Assembly: GCF_026342355.1 (NCBI RefSeq)
Contig: NZ_JAPEMV010000008.1
Location: forward strand, 186,001-250,000
Direction of reading: 5' to 3'
Source of the DNA: Streptomyces sp. NBC_00249
Lineage (GTDB): Bacteria > Actinomycetota > Actinomycetes > Streptomycetales > Streptomycetaceae
Length of the DNA: 64,000 nt
A program made the translations under genes and the position numbers. Below, one piece after another: positions 34,094 through 43,590 of the stretch; position 1 is the first letter of the stretch, and every line of letters starts with the position of its first letter. The notes beneath the pieces were generated by a model that was given only the letters and a program-made list of their open reading frames with translations, was not told where the DNA came from and did no database searches.

Positions 34094-34288
34094 TCAGAGC
34101 TTGATGCCGGCGATGGTGTCCGCGAGGGAGTTCAGGAAGCGGTTGACGTCCGGGGCGATGGAGCTGGACGCGAGGAAGAAGCCGAAGAGGACCGCGACGA
34201 TCGCGGGGCCGGCCTTCATGTGCTTGCCGCGGATCAGGATCACCAGAATGATCGCCAACAGAACCACGACTGACAGCGAAATGGCCAC
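34094..34288 (-). CDS. Small membrane protein, unknown function
   Basis: The 64-residue product (M)AISLSVVVLLAIILVILIRGKHMKAGPAIVAVLFGFFLASSSIAP has two membrane helices joined by a basic loop (RGKHMK), then a short tail DVNRFLNSLADTIAGIKL. GTG 34288 has AAGGTG upstream. The coding shape (strong third-position GC, hydrophobic pattern) and placement between terminator and promoter suggest a real gene. I do not recognise a function. Confidence 0.75.
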   Translation of the reverse strand: MAISLSVVVLLAIILVILIRGKHMKAGPAIVAVLFGFFLASSSIAPDVNRFLNSLADTIAGIKL

Positions 34289-34464
34289 TACTGATCACAC
34301 CTTCGGTCGTCCCCTGGCCGGCCCGGGGCGTACGGCCGCGTACGCCCCCACATGCACCATCCTCCCACCAACCGGCCCCGGCTATCCGCCCCGTGGCGAA
34401 TCGCCGTCGTTTCCTTTCCGCCAAGTGCGCGTGTCCCGGCCACCTTTCGGGGCGGCGGAGGGGG

Positions 34465-34920
34465 TCACGGGGTGGTGATGCCGAGGAGGGAGCGGACGTA
34501 CGCGTACTTCGCGGACAGCCGGTCGCGGGTGGGCGCGTCCAGTACGGACAGGCGTACGGGATCGGCGTTGTGCGCGAGGTCCGACTCCTTGACCAGGACG
34601 GCGCCGGGGGTTGCGAGGATGCGGGCGGCGTACTCCTCGACCGGTTCCCCGGGGCGTTTGGTGAGGGCCAGGACCATGGCCTTGACCGGGTCCGGGAGGG
34701 CGGCCGAGGCCAGCCAGTCGGGGGTCAGGGCATGGTCCTCGATCGCGTCGTGGAGCCAGGCGGCGGCCTGCTGTTCGGCGCTGCCGCCGCGCAGGCGGAC
34801 GCCTTCGGCCACGGCCGCGAGGTGCTCGGCGTAGGGCCGGCCGGCCTTGTCGGTCTGGCCTTCGTGCGCCGCGCGGGCCAGGGCCTCGACCTCGATCAGG
34901 GTCAGGGGGTGCGCCGTCAT
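34465..34920 (-). CDS. HD-domain phosphohydrolase-like protein
   Basis: The 151-residue protein has an N-terminal His in ARAAHEGQTDKAGRPYAEH and the HD pair in AAWLHDAIEDH, the pattern of SpoT-like HD hydrolases and small HD phosphohydrolases. There is no synthetase or TGS domain, so it may be a small alarmone or nucleotide hydrolase (inference). Its ATG overlaps the decarboxylase stop as ATGA, so the two are translated together. Confidence 0.85.
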   Translation of the reverse strand: MTAHPLTLIEVEALARAAHEGQTDKAGRPYAEHLAAVAEGVRLRGGSAEQQAAAWLHDAIEDHALTPDWLASAALPDPVKAMVLALTKRPGEPVEEYAARILATPGAVLVKESDLAHNADPVRLSVLDAPTRDRLSAKYAYVRSLLGITTP

Positions 34921-36305
34921 ACGAGCTCCTTCGCCGCCGTACGGAGAGCCTCGGCGACCCGGAGCGCATCCGCGCGCGTGGTGCGCCAGTTGGAGAACGC
35001 CGCGCGCAGGGCGGGGGTTCCCGCGTACACGGTCGGGGTGAGGAACACCTCGGCGCCGACGGCCTCCCGGAGCGCGGCCAGGCGTTCGGGGGTGGGGGCT
35101 TCGGCGAGGGTGAAGCAGACGACGTTGAGGCGGACCGGGGCGAGCAGCCGCAGGGCCGGATCCTGCTCCAGGGCGGCGCCGAGGGCGCGGGCGCAGTCGA
35201 TGTCGCGCTCGACGATCTCCCGGTGGCCCTCGCGGCCGTAGGCGCGCAGGGTGAACCAGGCGGCCAGGGCCCGCAGCCGGTGGGAGTTCTCGGGGGTGAG
35301 GTGGACCAGGTCGGGGTCCGGGCCCAGGGGCCCGAGGTAGGCGGCGGAGTTCTGGAAGACGCGGGCCTGGAGGTCGCGGCGGCGGGTGAACTGGACGGCG
35401 CTGTCGTAGGGGACGTTGAGCCACTTGTGCAGGTCGACGCAGACCGAGTCGCTGGCGTCGAGGCCGGCGGCGAGGTGGGCGTGGTCCGGGGAGAGGGCCG
35501 CGAAGGCGCCGAAGGCGGCGTCGGTGTGCAGCCAGAAGTCGTGGCGGGGGCGGAGGGCGTCCACGGCCCGCAGGTCGTCGAAGTCGACGGTGTTGACGGT
35601 GCCGGCGTTGGCGACGACCACGGCGGGGCCGGGCGTGTCGGCCAGGGCCCGGTCGAGGGCGGCGGGGTCGACGGCCTCCCGGCCGGGGAGGGTGGGGACG
35701 CGGACCAGGCTCGCGCGGCCCAGGCCCAGGACGGCGAGGGCCTTGGCGACGGAGGAGTGCGGGGCGCCCGACAGGACGCGGACGGGGCCGAGGGCGCCGA
35801 CGCCGTCCTCGGACACCGAGACCCCGGCGCGTTCGCCGAGCCATTCGCGGGCGATGGCGAGGCCGACGGTGTTGGACTGGGTGGCGCCGCTGACGAAGGT
35901 GCCGGTGTGGGCGTCGGAGAGGCCGAAGAGCTCGCGCAGCCAGCCGACCGTCTCGCGTTCGAGGTGCTGGCCGGCGCCGTCGAGGGCGGAGTTGGAGTTC
36001 TGGTCGTGGGTGGCGGTCAGCCAGTCCCCGGCGAGGGCGGCGGGGGTTGCGCCGCCGGTGACGAAGCCGAGGTAGCGGGGGCCTGCGGAGGCGGAGAAGC
36101 GGGGCTCCCAGCGGGACCGGAAGGCGGCCAGGGCCTCCTCGGCGCCGCTGCCGTGCCCGGGGAGCGGCTCGGGCTCGGGGGGCGCGGCGGCGGGCGGTAC
36201 GACGGGCCGCGCGTCCAGGCCCGTGAGGGCTTCGGTGGCGGCGCGGCGGGTGGCGTCGAGGAGCTCGGGGAGGCGCGCGAGGTCGGCGGCGAGGGTGCGG
36301 TCCAT
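34917..36305 (-). CDS. PLP-dependent decarboxylase (aromatic amino acid / DDC family)
   Basis: The 462-residue fold-type-I PLP enzyme has the HTDAAFG aspartate motif and the Schiff-base Lys in VCVDLHKWLNVPYDS. The family removes carboxyl groups from aromatic or acidic amino acids; the exact substrate is not clear. ATG 36305 (MDRTLAADLARL) is chosen over an in-frame ATG at 36347 because conservation starts there. It ends ATGA-coupled to the HD-domain gene and is divergent from the lipoprotein gene at 36389. Confidence 0.9.
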   Translation of the reverse strand: MDRTLAADLARLPELLDATRRAATEALTGLDARPVVPPAAAPPEPEPLPGHGSGAEEALAAFRSRWEPRFSASAGPRYLGFVTGGATPAALAGDWLTATHDQNSNSALDGAGQHLERETVGWLRELFGLSDAHTGTFVSGATQSNTVGLAIAREWLGERAGVSVSEDGVGALGPVRVLSGAPHSSVAKALAVLGLGRASLVRVPTLPGREAVDPAALDRALADTPGPAVVVANAGTVNTVDFDDLRAVDALRPRHDFWLHTDAAFGAFAALSPDHAHLAAGLDASDSVCVDLHKWLNVPYDSAVQFTRRRDLQARVFQNSAAYLGPLGPDPDLVHLTPENSHRLRALAAWFTLRAYGREGHREIVERDIDCARALGAALEQDPALRLLAPVRLNVVCFTLAEAPTPERLAALREAVGAEVFLTPTVYAGTPALRAAFSNWRTTRADALRVAEALRTAAKELV

Positions 36306-36388
36306 GACGGCACCGTAGGGCGCGCGGGGGCCGGGCGGGCGGGCCAATCGGGGGTGAGTGGCCCGGGGCGGGCACGTAGGGTCGGCGG

Positions 36389-36958
36389 ATGGGCGGACCG
36401 GGGTGGGCGAAGCGGATCGGTTGTCTGGCAGGGGTGTTGGCCCTGGCCGGGGCGGTGGCGGTGGGGTGCGACCCGCTGATGGAGGCGATGGGGGAGGCGG
36501 CGCCGACGGGGCCGCCGGATCCCTGCCCGGAGGGCGGGGTACGGCTGCTGGAAGGCGACGGGAACGCGGCGATGGGGCTGCGGGTGGCCGGCTTCCAGCT
36601 GGTCAACTGCGGTTCCGCGGCGTACGTGCTGGAGGGCTACCCGGAGGTCCGGCTGCTGGACGGGCAGAACCGCCCGGTCCAGGTGGACATCGGGCACGGG
36701 ACGAACGGGGTGACGCCGCCGGACGGCCCGGACGCCCCGCCGCGGCAGGTCACCCTCCAGCCGGGGCAGGCCGCCACGACGTCCCTGCTGTGGCGCAACC
36801 TCGTCACCGAGGCGGCCGGGCCCGCCGCCGAGGGGCGGGTGCTGGAGCTGGTCCCGAAGCCGGGCGCGCCCCGGCTGACGCTGCGGCTGCGGGCCCCCGT
36901 GGACCTGGGCGGCACCGGGAAGGCGGGGCTGAGCGCCTGGTCGGCGCTCGCGCGGTGA
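36389..36958 (+). CDS. DUF4232 lipoprotein
   Basis: The 189-residue precursor MGGPGWAKRIGCLAGVLALAG has a lipobox-like AVAVGC (Cys near 27), so it is likely a lipoprotein on the outer face of the membrane. The DUF4232 domain covers about 60-180 (GLRVAGFQLVNCGSAAYVLEG, then a Pro/Gly loop and LQPGQAATTSLLWR). Function is unknown. It converges on the ABC gene with 13 bp between the stops. Confidence 0.85.
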   Translation: MGGPGWAKRIGCLAGVLALAGAVAVGCDPLMEAMGEAAPTGPPDPCPEGGVRLLEGDGNAAMGLRVAGFQLVNCGSAAYVLEGYPEVRLLDGQNRPVQVDIGHGTNGVTPPDGPDAPPRQVTLQPGQAATTSLLWRNLVTEAAGPAAEGRVLELVPKPGAPRLTLRLRAPVDLGGTGKAGLSAWSALAR

Positions 36959-36971
36959 CCGCCTGGACGGC

Positions 36972-37799
36972 CTAGGCCGCCGTCGGGGTCCGGTACCCGG
37001 GGCTGGTGGTGAGGGTGGTCATGCGGGTGGCGATGGTGGTGGCGGGGCTGCGGGGGAGGCGGTCCGCGATGAGGCCGTCGGCGAGGAAGAGGACCTGGTC
37101 GGCGTGGGCGGCGGCGGCCGGGTCGTGGGTGACCATGACGACGGTGGCCCCGAGGGAGTCGACGGCGTCCCGGAGCAGTCCGAGCACCTCGGACGCGGTG
37201 GTGGTGTCGAGGGCGCCGGTGGGCTCGTCGGCGAAGACCACGTCGGGCCGGGTGACCAGGGCCCGGGCGATCGCGACGCGCTGCTGCTGGCCGCCGGAGA
37301 GTTCGGCGGGGCGGCGTCGGCCCTTGCCCTCCAGGCCGACGCGGGCCAGCAGTTCCGCGGCGCGGGCCCGGTCCTGGCGGATGCCGCCGAGGCGCATCGG
37401 GAGCAGCACGTTCTGCTCGACGGTCAGCGCGGGCATCAGGTTGAAGGCCTGGAAGACGAAGCCGAGGCGGCTGCGGCGCAGTTCGGTCAGTTCGTTCTCG
37501 TTCATGCCGGTGAGTTCGGTGCCGCCGAGGCGTACGGAGCCCTCGGTGGGCAGGTCGAGGCCGGCGGCGCACTGGAGGAAGGTGGACTTGCCGGAGCCGG
37601 AGGGGCCCATCACGGCGGTGAAGCTGCCGCGCGGGAGGGCGACGTCGATGCCGCGCAGGGCGTGGACGAGGGTGGCGCCGCGCCCGTAGGAGCGCCGTAC
37701 GCCGCGCAGCTCGACGGCGTACGCCGTGCCCGTGCCCGTGCCCGCCGAGCGGTGATCGGTGCCCTCGGACTCGTGCCGCCTGTTGCGCCGGAACCCCAT
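36972..37799 (-). CDS. ABC transporter ATP-binding protein (MacB/LolD type), without permease
   Basis: The 275-residue ATPase has Walker A GPSGSGKS, Q-loop FVFQAFNLMP, signature LSGGQQQRVAIARAL, Walker B VVFADEPTGALD and switch His in VTHDP. The motifs are those of the MacB/LolD group, which works with an FtsX-like permease. No permease is next to it in this window. ATG 37799 (MGFRRNRRHES) has AAGGCGG upstream and is preferred to ATG 37835. The N-terminal 30 residues are low-complexity. Confidence 0.9.
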   Translation of the reverse strand: MGFRRNRRHESEGTDHRSAGTGTGTAYAVELRGVRRSYGRGATLVHALRGIDVALPRGSFTAVMGPSGSGKSTFLQCAAGLDLPTEGSVRLGGTELTGMNENELTELRRSRLGFVFQAFNLMPALTVEQNVLLPMRLGGIRQDRARAAELLARVGLEGKGRRRPAELSGGQQQRVAIARALVTRPDVVFADEPTGALDTTTASEVLGLLRDAVDSLGATVVMVTHDPAAAAHADQVLFLADGLIADRLPRSPATTIATRMTTLTTSPGYRTPTAA

Positions 37800-37888
37800 G
37801 GTGTGCCGCCTTCCTGCCGGAGCCGTTGTCGTCATCGACGCTACGGATCACCGCGGGGCCGCGGCCATGGTGCGGCCCGGCCGACGGC

Positions 37889-37908
37889 GGGTGGGGTAAA
37901 CCCCACCC
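37889..37908. promoter_or_regulatory. Palindrome between phosphatase and ABC genes
   Basis: GGGTGGGGT-AA-ACCCCACCC is a perfect 9-bp inverted repeat 2 bp past the phosphatase stop and about 90 bp upstream of the ABC gene. The 2-nt gap suits an operator better than a hairpin, but a terminator is also possible. Confidence 0.5.
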
Positions 37909-37910
37909 CC

Positions 37911-39053
37911 TCAGGGCGAGCGGCGGATGAGGAGCAGGGCGCGGTCGTCGTTGACGTCCTTGGCGACCTTTTCGATCAGGTGCCAGGCGGCGCCCTCCCA
38001 GCCGGCGGCGACGTAGCGGTCGGCTTCGCCGGTGAGCCGGTCCATGCCCTCGCTGATCTCGCGGTCGGCGGTCTCGACGAGGCCGTCGGTGAAGAGCATC
38101 AGGACGTCGCCGCGCCGCAGGTTGCCGCGGGCGGGTTCGAATTCGGCTCCGTCGTAGACGCCGAGGAGGGGGCCCTCGCCGGAGACCTCCTGCCAGCGGC
38201 CGGTGCCGGCGGAGAGCTGGAGGGCGGGGAGGTGTCCGGCGGAGAGGAGTTCGTAGTCGCCGGTCTCCAGGTCGAGGACGAGGTGGATGGAGGTGGCGAA
38301 GCCCTCGTCCCAGTCCTGGCGCAGGAGGTAGCCGTTGGCGGCGGGCAGGAAGCCGTGCGGGGGCAGGGCGCCGAGGAGGCCGCCGAAGGCGCCGGAGAGC
38401 AGCAGGGCGCGGGAGCCTGCTTCCATGCCCTTGCCGGAGACGTCGGTGAGGACGATCTCCAGGGTGCGGCCGCCGTTGGTGCGGGCGGCGACGACGAAGT
38501 CCCCGGAGAAGGACTGGCCGCCGGCGGGGCGCAGGGCCATCTCGCGGTGCCAGCCGCGCGGCAGGGCGGGCAGCTTGCTCTGGACCCGGATGCGTTCGCG
38601 CAGGTCGAAGAGCATGGTGCCGCCGCGCCGCCAGGGCACGCCGACGCGGCTGCGGAACTGGGCGATGACCAGTCCGAAGAACCCGCAGGCGGCCACCACG
38701 AGCACGGTGCCCGGGGTGACCCGGGCGGGTCCCTGGGTGTACGGGCCGAGGACCAGCGCCTCGACGATCAGGGCGGTCGCGGAGGCGGCGTAGAGGGCGA
38801 GCAGGCTCGCGGGCCGCAGCAGCAGTCCGCCGGCCACGATGGGCAGGACCAGGGCGGCCGGGGAGAACCAGACGGGCAGCAGCAGGGTTCCCCAGGCGAG
38901 CGCGGGGATGGTCAGGAGGAGGCCCGCGAAGGCCAGCCAGTCGGAGGCGTCGCCGCGGAAGTAGTCGACGGCTGATTTGCGCAGGGCGGTGCGGGCCCGG
39001 TGCGACAGCATGCGCGTCCGGGCCATGAGCGTCTCCACGCGTGCTCGGGCCAT
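37911..39053 (-). CDS. Membrane PP2C/SpoIIE-type serine phosphatase
   Basis: The 380-residue protein has an N-terminal membrane part with four to five helices (about 38-140) and a C-terminal SpoIIE/RsbU-like phosphatase (about 160-378) with metal-binding Asp in SGDFVVAA, LTDVSGKGMEAG and LMLFTDGLVE. Such proteins dephosphorylate anti-anti-sigma factors in stress or developmental switches; the partner is not in the window. ATG 39053 or the in-frame ATG 39026 can start it. It is divergent from the Eis-like gene. Confidence 0.9.
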   Translation of the reverse strand: MARARVETLMARTRMLSHRARTALRKSAVDYFRGDASDWLAFAGLLLTIPALAWGTLLLPVWFSPAALVLPIVAGGLLLRPASLLALYAASATALIVEALVLGPYTQGPARVTPGTVLVVAACGFFGLVIAQFRSRVGVPWRRGGTMLFDLRERIRVQSKLPALPRGWHREMALRPAGGQSFSGDFVVAARTNGGRTLEIVLTDVSGKGMEAGSRALLLSGAFGGLLGALPPHGFLPAANGYLLRQDWDEGFATSIHLVLDLETGDYELLSAGHLPALQLSAGTGRWQEVSGEGPLLGVYDGAEFEPARGNLRRGDVLMLFTDGLVETADREISEGMDRLTGEADRYVAAGWEGAAWHLIEKVAKDVNDDRALLLIRRSP

Positions 39054-39172
39054 TGCTTCGGGACCTTATCCATCCCGGCTGTGTGTGCGCAGGGGTACCC
39101 CCGGACCGCGGGCCCGGGCAGGGGGTCGAAAACATTTCGACCGGGGCGGATTGCCCTGGTAGGGATGGGGCC

Positions 39173-40408
39173 ATGGCTCTTGATACGCGGGTTTTGCAGG
39201 GTGATGAGTGGGATGTCTGGTACGACCAGCTGGAACTGGCGTTCGGTGGCGTGCCCGAGTCTCCGGAGGAGCGGCAGCTCTACCGCTCCCTGACGGAGCT
39301 GGAGCGTTCGCTGGGGGTCTGGGACGGGGAGACCTGCGTCGGCACGGCCGGCGCCTTCAGCTTCCGGCTCTCCGTCCCCGGCGCGGCGGTGGTCCCGGCG
39401 GCCGGCGTGACGATGGTGAGCGTGGCCCCCACGCACCGCAGGCGCGGGGTGCTCACCTCGATGATGCGCCGCCAGTTGGACGACATCCGGGCGGGTGGTG
39501 AGTCCCTCGCCGTGCTGACGGCCTCCGAGCCGGAGATCTACGGCCGCTTCGGCTACGGCACCGGCGCCTATGCCCTGTCCGTGGACATCGACACCACCCG
39601 CGTACGGCTCTCCGTGCCGCCGGGGACGGACGAGGTGCGGCTGCGCCTGGCCGACCTGGAGAAGTCCCTCGCGGACTGCGAGCGGGTCTACGCGGCGCTG
39701 GTCCCGGCCCGGCCGGGGATGCCGGCCCGCCGGCCCGGGTGGGAGCGGCAGGGCCTGCTGGATCCGGAGTCGGGGCGGTCGGGGGCCTCGCCGCTGAAGT
39801 GTGTGGTGGCCGAGGGGCCGGACGGGGAGGTCGTCGGCTACGCCCGCTACCGGGTCAAGCCGGACTGGGAGCGGAGCGGCTCGGACGGCAAGGTGCAGGT
39901 GTCGGAGCTGGACGCGCTGCACCCGGCGGCGTACGCGGCGCTGTGGCGCTACGTCTTCGGGATCGACCTGACCTGGCACGTGCAGGCGTACGGGCGGCCG
40001 GTGGACGATCCGCTGCTGCACCTGGCCAGTGACGTCCGCCGGGTGCGGCCGCGACACCGGGACGCGCTGCACGTACGGCTGGTGGATCTGCCGGCGGCGC
40101 TGTCGGCGCGGTCCTACGGGGCGCCGCTGGACGTGGTCCTGGAGGTCGAGGACGCCTTCTGCCCGTGGAACGCGGGCCGGTGGCGGCTCACGGCCGGGGC
40201 CGACGGGGCCGTGCGGTGCGAGCGGACCGGGGACGCGGCGGAGCTGGAGCTGTCGGTGCGGGAGCTGGGCTCGGCGTACCTGGGCGGGGTCACCCTGACC
40301 TCCCTGGCGACGGCGGGCCGGGTGCGCGAGCTGCGCCCGGGCGCGCTGCGGGAGGCCTCGCGGGCCTTCGCCGGGGACGTGGCGCCCTGGCTTCCGCACG
40401 GGTTCTAG
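39173..40408 (+). CDS. GNAT acetyltransferase, Eis family
   Basis: The 411-residue protein has an N-terminal GNAT domain (acetyl-CoA loop VSVAPTHRRRGVLTSMM), a second GNAT-like domain and a C-terminal SCP2-like domain, the three-part fold of mycobacterial Eis. Eis enzymes acetylate aminoglycosides or protein lysines; the target here is unknown. ATG 39173 (MALDTRVLQGDEWD) has AGGGATGGGG upstream. The C-terminus ends in APWLPHGF; Eis needs a free C-terminal carboxylate for catalysis. Confidence 0.9.
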   Translation: MALDTRVLQGDEWDVWYDQLELAFGGVPESPEERQLYRSLTELERSLGVWDGETCVGTAGAFSFRLSVPGAAVVPAAGVTMVSVAPTHRRRGVLTSMMRRQLDDIRAGGESLAVLTASEPEIYGRFGYGTGAYALSVDIDTTRVRLSVPPGTDEVRLRLADLEKSLADCERVYAALVPARPGMPARRPGWERQGLLDPESGRSGASPLKCVVAEGPDGEVVGYARYRVKPDWERSGSDGKVQVSELDALHPAAYAALWRYVFGIDLTWHVQAYGRPVDDPLLHLASDVRRVRPRHRDALHVRLVDLPAALSARSYGAPLDVVLEVEDAFCPWNAGRWRLTAGADGAVRCERTGDAAELELSVRELGSAYLGGVTLTSLATAGRVRELRPGALREASRAFAGDVAPWLPHGF

Positions 40409-40502
40409 CCGCCCCGGACGGCCGCGGGGCCGAAGGCCTCCGACCTGGGCGAGGCCGGTCGGCGCCGCCGCCGGTGGGGTGGCGGTCCCTGGTTCCGCGC
40501 GG

Positions 40503-41309
40503 CTAGCGCCGCTGGCAGGTGGGGCACCAGAAGAGGTTGCGGGCGGCGAGGTCGGCGGTGCGGATCTCGCCCCCGCAGAGGTGGCAGGGCATGTTCGCCC
40601 GGCGGTAGACGTACACCTCGCCGCCGTGGTCGTCGACCCTCGGGGGGCGGCCCATGGCCTCGGGGAGGTGCTCGTCGCGGACGGTGTCGATGCGGTTGTG
40701 GCGGACGCCCTCGCGCATGAGGGCCGCCAGGTCGGCCCACATGGCGTCCCATTCGGCGCGGGTGAGGTCCTTGCCCTGCCGGTAGGGGTCGATGCCGTGC
40801 CGGAAGAGGACCTCGGCGCGGTAGACGTTGCCGATGCCCGCGACGACCTTCTGGTCCATGAGCAGGGCGGCGACGGTGGTGCGGGAGCGGGAGATCCGCT
40901 TCCAGGCGCGGTCCGGGTCGTCGGCGGGGCGCAGCGGGTCGGGGCCGAGGCGGTCGTGCACGGCCTTCTTCTCGCCCTCGCCGATCAGCGCGCAGGCGGT
41001 GGGGCCGCGCAGGTCGGCGTAGTGCTCGTCGCTCAGCAGGCGCAGCCGGACGGTGTCGGTGGCCGGCGGGGCGGGGGCGGGGCCGAAGCCGAGCTTGCCG
41101 AAGAGGCCGAGGTGGATGTGGATCCAGGCGTCGCCGAGCTCCAGGAAGAGGTGCTTGCCGTGGGCCTCGGCGCTCTCCAGCGTGCGGCCGTCGAGCAGGG
41201 CGGCGCTCTCGGTGAAGCGGCCCTGGGGGCTGCTGACGCGTACGGGCCGCCCGGCGAACCGCTCGGTGTGGTCCTGGGCGAGGCGGTGGATCGTATGCCC
41301 CTCGGGCAC
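40503..41309 (-). CDS. Fpg/Nei-family DNA glycosylase
   Basis: Bifunctional glycosylase/AP lyase for oxidised bases. The start at GTG 41309 gives (M)PEGHTIHR, with Pro2 as the catalytic nucleophile and Glu3 next to it, which fixes the start; AGGAGCG lies in front. A longer reading from 41333 would bury Pro2. It has a helix-two-turn-helix region with VVAGIGNVYRAEVLF and a C-terminal zinc finger CHLCGGE...CPTCQ. The product has 268 residues. It converges with the Eis-like gene and is 63 bp past rpiB on the same strand. Confidence 0.93.
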   Translation of the reverse strand: MPEGHTIHRLAQDHTERFAGRPVRVSSPQGRFTESAALLDGRTLESAEAHGKHLFLELGDAWIHIHLGLFGKLGFGPAPAPPATDTVRLRLLSDEHYADLRGPTACALIGEGEKKAVHDRLGPDPLRPADDPDRAWKRISRSRTTVAALLMDQKVVAGIGNVYRAEVLFRHGIDPYRQGKDLTRAEWDAMWADLAALMREGVRHNRIDTVRDEHLPEAMGRPPRVDDHGGEVYVYRRANMPCHLCGGEIRTADLAARNLFWCPTCQRR

Positions 41310-41372
41310 GGCGGCGCTCCTGTGTGCGGTCATGACGGTGCCGCCGGACTTCCGTCCGGCGGCACGGGTGTC

Positions 41373-41861
<489 letters not shown>

Positions 41862-41961
41862 GCCACGAGTGTGTCACGAGCGCGCCCGGCGGCCCGCAGG
41901 GGGTGTCGCGTAAATCACTTCTAAACCTCAAGTAAAGCCCAAGAACCCAGACGGGACGGGT

Positions 41962-42068
41962 CGGGACCTTGGTCCCGGACTTTGAGCCCTGGGCAACCAT
42001 CGGAATTAGGTCTTCCGTACTGGCCGGAAGTCGGGTTTGAATGCCGGGGCTCGTAACCCGAGAAACCC
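41962..42068 (+). promoter_or_regulatory. Structured leader before permease 1
   Basis: Three consecutive stems are visible: CGGGACC/GGTCCCG with TT loop (41962-41977), CTTCCG/CGGAAG (42012-42030) and GGGTTT/AAACCC (42033-42068) enclosing CGGG/CCCG. The last arm ends right at the ribosome site AAGG (42070-42073), so folding may control translation. I cannot match it to a known riboswitch class. Confidence 0.45.
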
Positions 42069-42081
42069 TAAGGAATCGTCC

Positions 42082-43524
42082 ATGAGCTCCACGACGACCC
42101 TTCAGAAGGCAGGCGACCCCACCGGTGACTCCGGTTCCGCCCAGCCCTCCGACGGTCTGAAGGCCGGTCTCAAGAACCGCCACCTGTCCATGATCGCCAT
42201 TGGCGGCGTCATCGGCGCCGGCCTCTTCGTCGGTTCCGGCGGCGGCATCGCCAAGGCCGGCCCCGCCATCCTCCTGTCGTACCTCCTCGTCGGCGCCATG
42301 GTCGTCTTCGTGATGCGGATGCTGGGCGAGATGGCCGCCGCGAGCCCGAACTCGGGTTCCTTCTCCGCCTACGCCGACCGGGCGCTGGGCCGCTGGGCCG
42401 GTTTCTCCATCGGCTGGCTGTACTGGTTCTTCTGGGTCGTCGTGCTGGCCGTGGAGGCCACCGCCGGCGCGAAGATCCTCGAGGGCTGGATCCCGGCCGT
42501 CCCGCAGTGGGGCTGGGCACTGATCGTCATGGTCGTGCTGACCGTCACCAACCTCGGCTCGGTCGCCTCGTACGGCGAGTTCGAGTTCTGGTTCGCGGGC
42601 ATCAAGGTCGTCGCCATCGGCGGCTTCGTGATCGTCGGCATGCTCGCCGTCTTCGGCGTGCTGCCGGGCTCGGACAACCCGGGCGCGGGCTTCGCGCACC
42701 TCACGGACACCGGCGGGTTCATGCCGGGCGGGTGGGGCTCGGTCCTCACCGGTGTGCTGATGGTCGTCTTCTCCTTCATGGGCAGCGAGATCGTCACCCT
42801 GGCCGCCGGCGAGTCCGAGGACCCGCGCCGCGCCGTCACCAAGGCGACCAACTCGGTGATCTGGCGCATCGGCGTCTTCTACTTGGGCTCGATCTTCATC
42901 GTGCTCACGCTGCTGCCGTGGAACGACAAGTCGATCGTCGACAAGGGCTCGTACGTCGCCGCCCTCGACTCGATCGGCATCGCGCACGCCGGCCAGATCA
43001 TGAACGTGATCGTCCTGACGGCCGTGCTGTCCTGCCTGAACTCGGGCCTGTACACGGCCTCGCGCATGGCCTTCTCGCTGGGCGAGCGCGGTGACGCGCC
43101 GAAGGCCTTCGCCAAGGTCTCCAAGAAGGGCGTCCCGGCGGTCGCGATCCTGGGCTCCGTGGTCTTCGGCTTCGCCGCCGTCTACTTCAACTACGCCTTC
43201 CCGGACACGATCTTCAGCTTCCTGCTGAACTCCTCGGGTGCCATCGCGCTCTTCGTGTGGCTGGTGATCTGCTTCACCCAGCTGCGGATGCGCGGGATCC
43301 TGATGCGCGAGGCGCCGGAGAAGGTCACCGTGAAGATGTGGCTCTTCCCGTACCTGACCTGGGCCACCGCCGCGATGATCACCTTCGTCCTGGGCTACAT
43401 GGTCTACGACAAGGACAACCGCGAGACGGTGCTCCTCTCCCTGCTGGTCGCGGCCGTCGTGCTCGTGATCGGCGTGGTCCGCGACCGGCTGCGTCGCCGG
43501 GCCGCCGCCACTGCCGCCGCGTAG
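42082..43524 (+). CDS. Amino acid permease (AAT/GabP type) 1
   Basis: The 480-residue APC-family transporter has twelve membrane segments. It has the substrate/fold motif GGVIGAGLFVGSGGGIAKAGP in TM1, EMAAASPNSGSFSAYA in TM2-3, and FEFWFAGIKV in the middle, as in E. coli GabP, AnsP and AroP. Substrate cannot be named. The start ATG 42082 has CTAAGGA in front. Permeases 2 (44458) and 3 (45951) are close paralogues. Confidence 0.92.
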   Translation: MSSTTTLQKAGDPTGDSGSAQPSDGLKAGLKNRHLSMIAIGGVIGAGLFVGSGGGIAKAGPAILLSYLLVGAMVVFVMRMLGEMAAASPNSGSFSAYADRALGRWAGFSIGWLYWFFWVVVLAVEATAGAKILEGWIPAVPQWGWALIVMVVLTVTNLGSVASYGEFEFWFAGIKVVAIGGFVIVGMLAVFGVLPGSDNPGAGFAHLTDTGGFMPGGWGSVLTGVLMVVFSFMGSEIVTLAAGESEDPRRAVTKATNSVIWRIGVFYLGSIFIVLTLLPWNDKSIVDKGSYVAALDSIGIAHAGQIMNVIVLTAVLSCLNSGLYTASRMAFSLGERGDAPKAFAKVSKKGVPAVAILGSVVFGFAAVYFNYAFPDTIFSFLLNSSGAIALFVWLVICFTQLRMRGILMREAPEKVTVKMWLFPYLTWATAAMITFVLGYMVYDKDNRETVLLSLLVAAVVLVIGVVRDRLRRRAAATAAA

Positions 43525-43538
43525 CGGCCGCACGAACG

Positions 43539-43580
43539 ACAGCGGCCCCGGACCACTCCGTCGTGGTCCGGGGCCGCTGT
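43539..43580. terminator. Terminator between permease 1 and bioY
   Basis: A perfect 18-bp stem ACAGCGGCCCCGGACCAC with loop TCCGTC stands between converging genes and can serve both. Confidence 0.88.
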
Positions 43581-43590
43581 TCGTGCGTGG

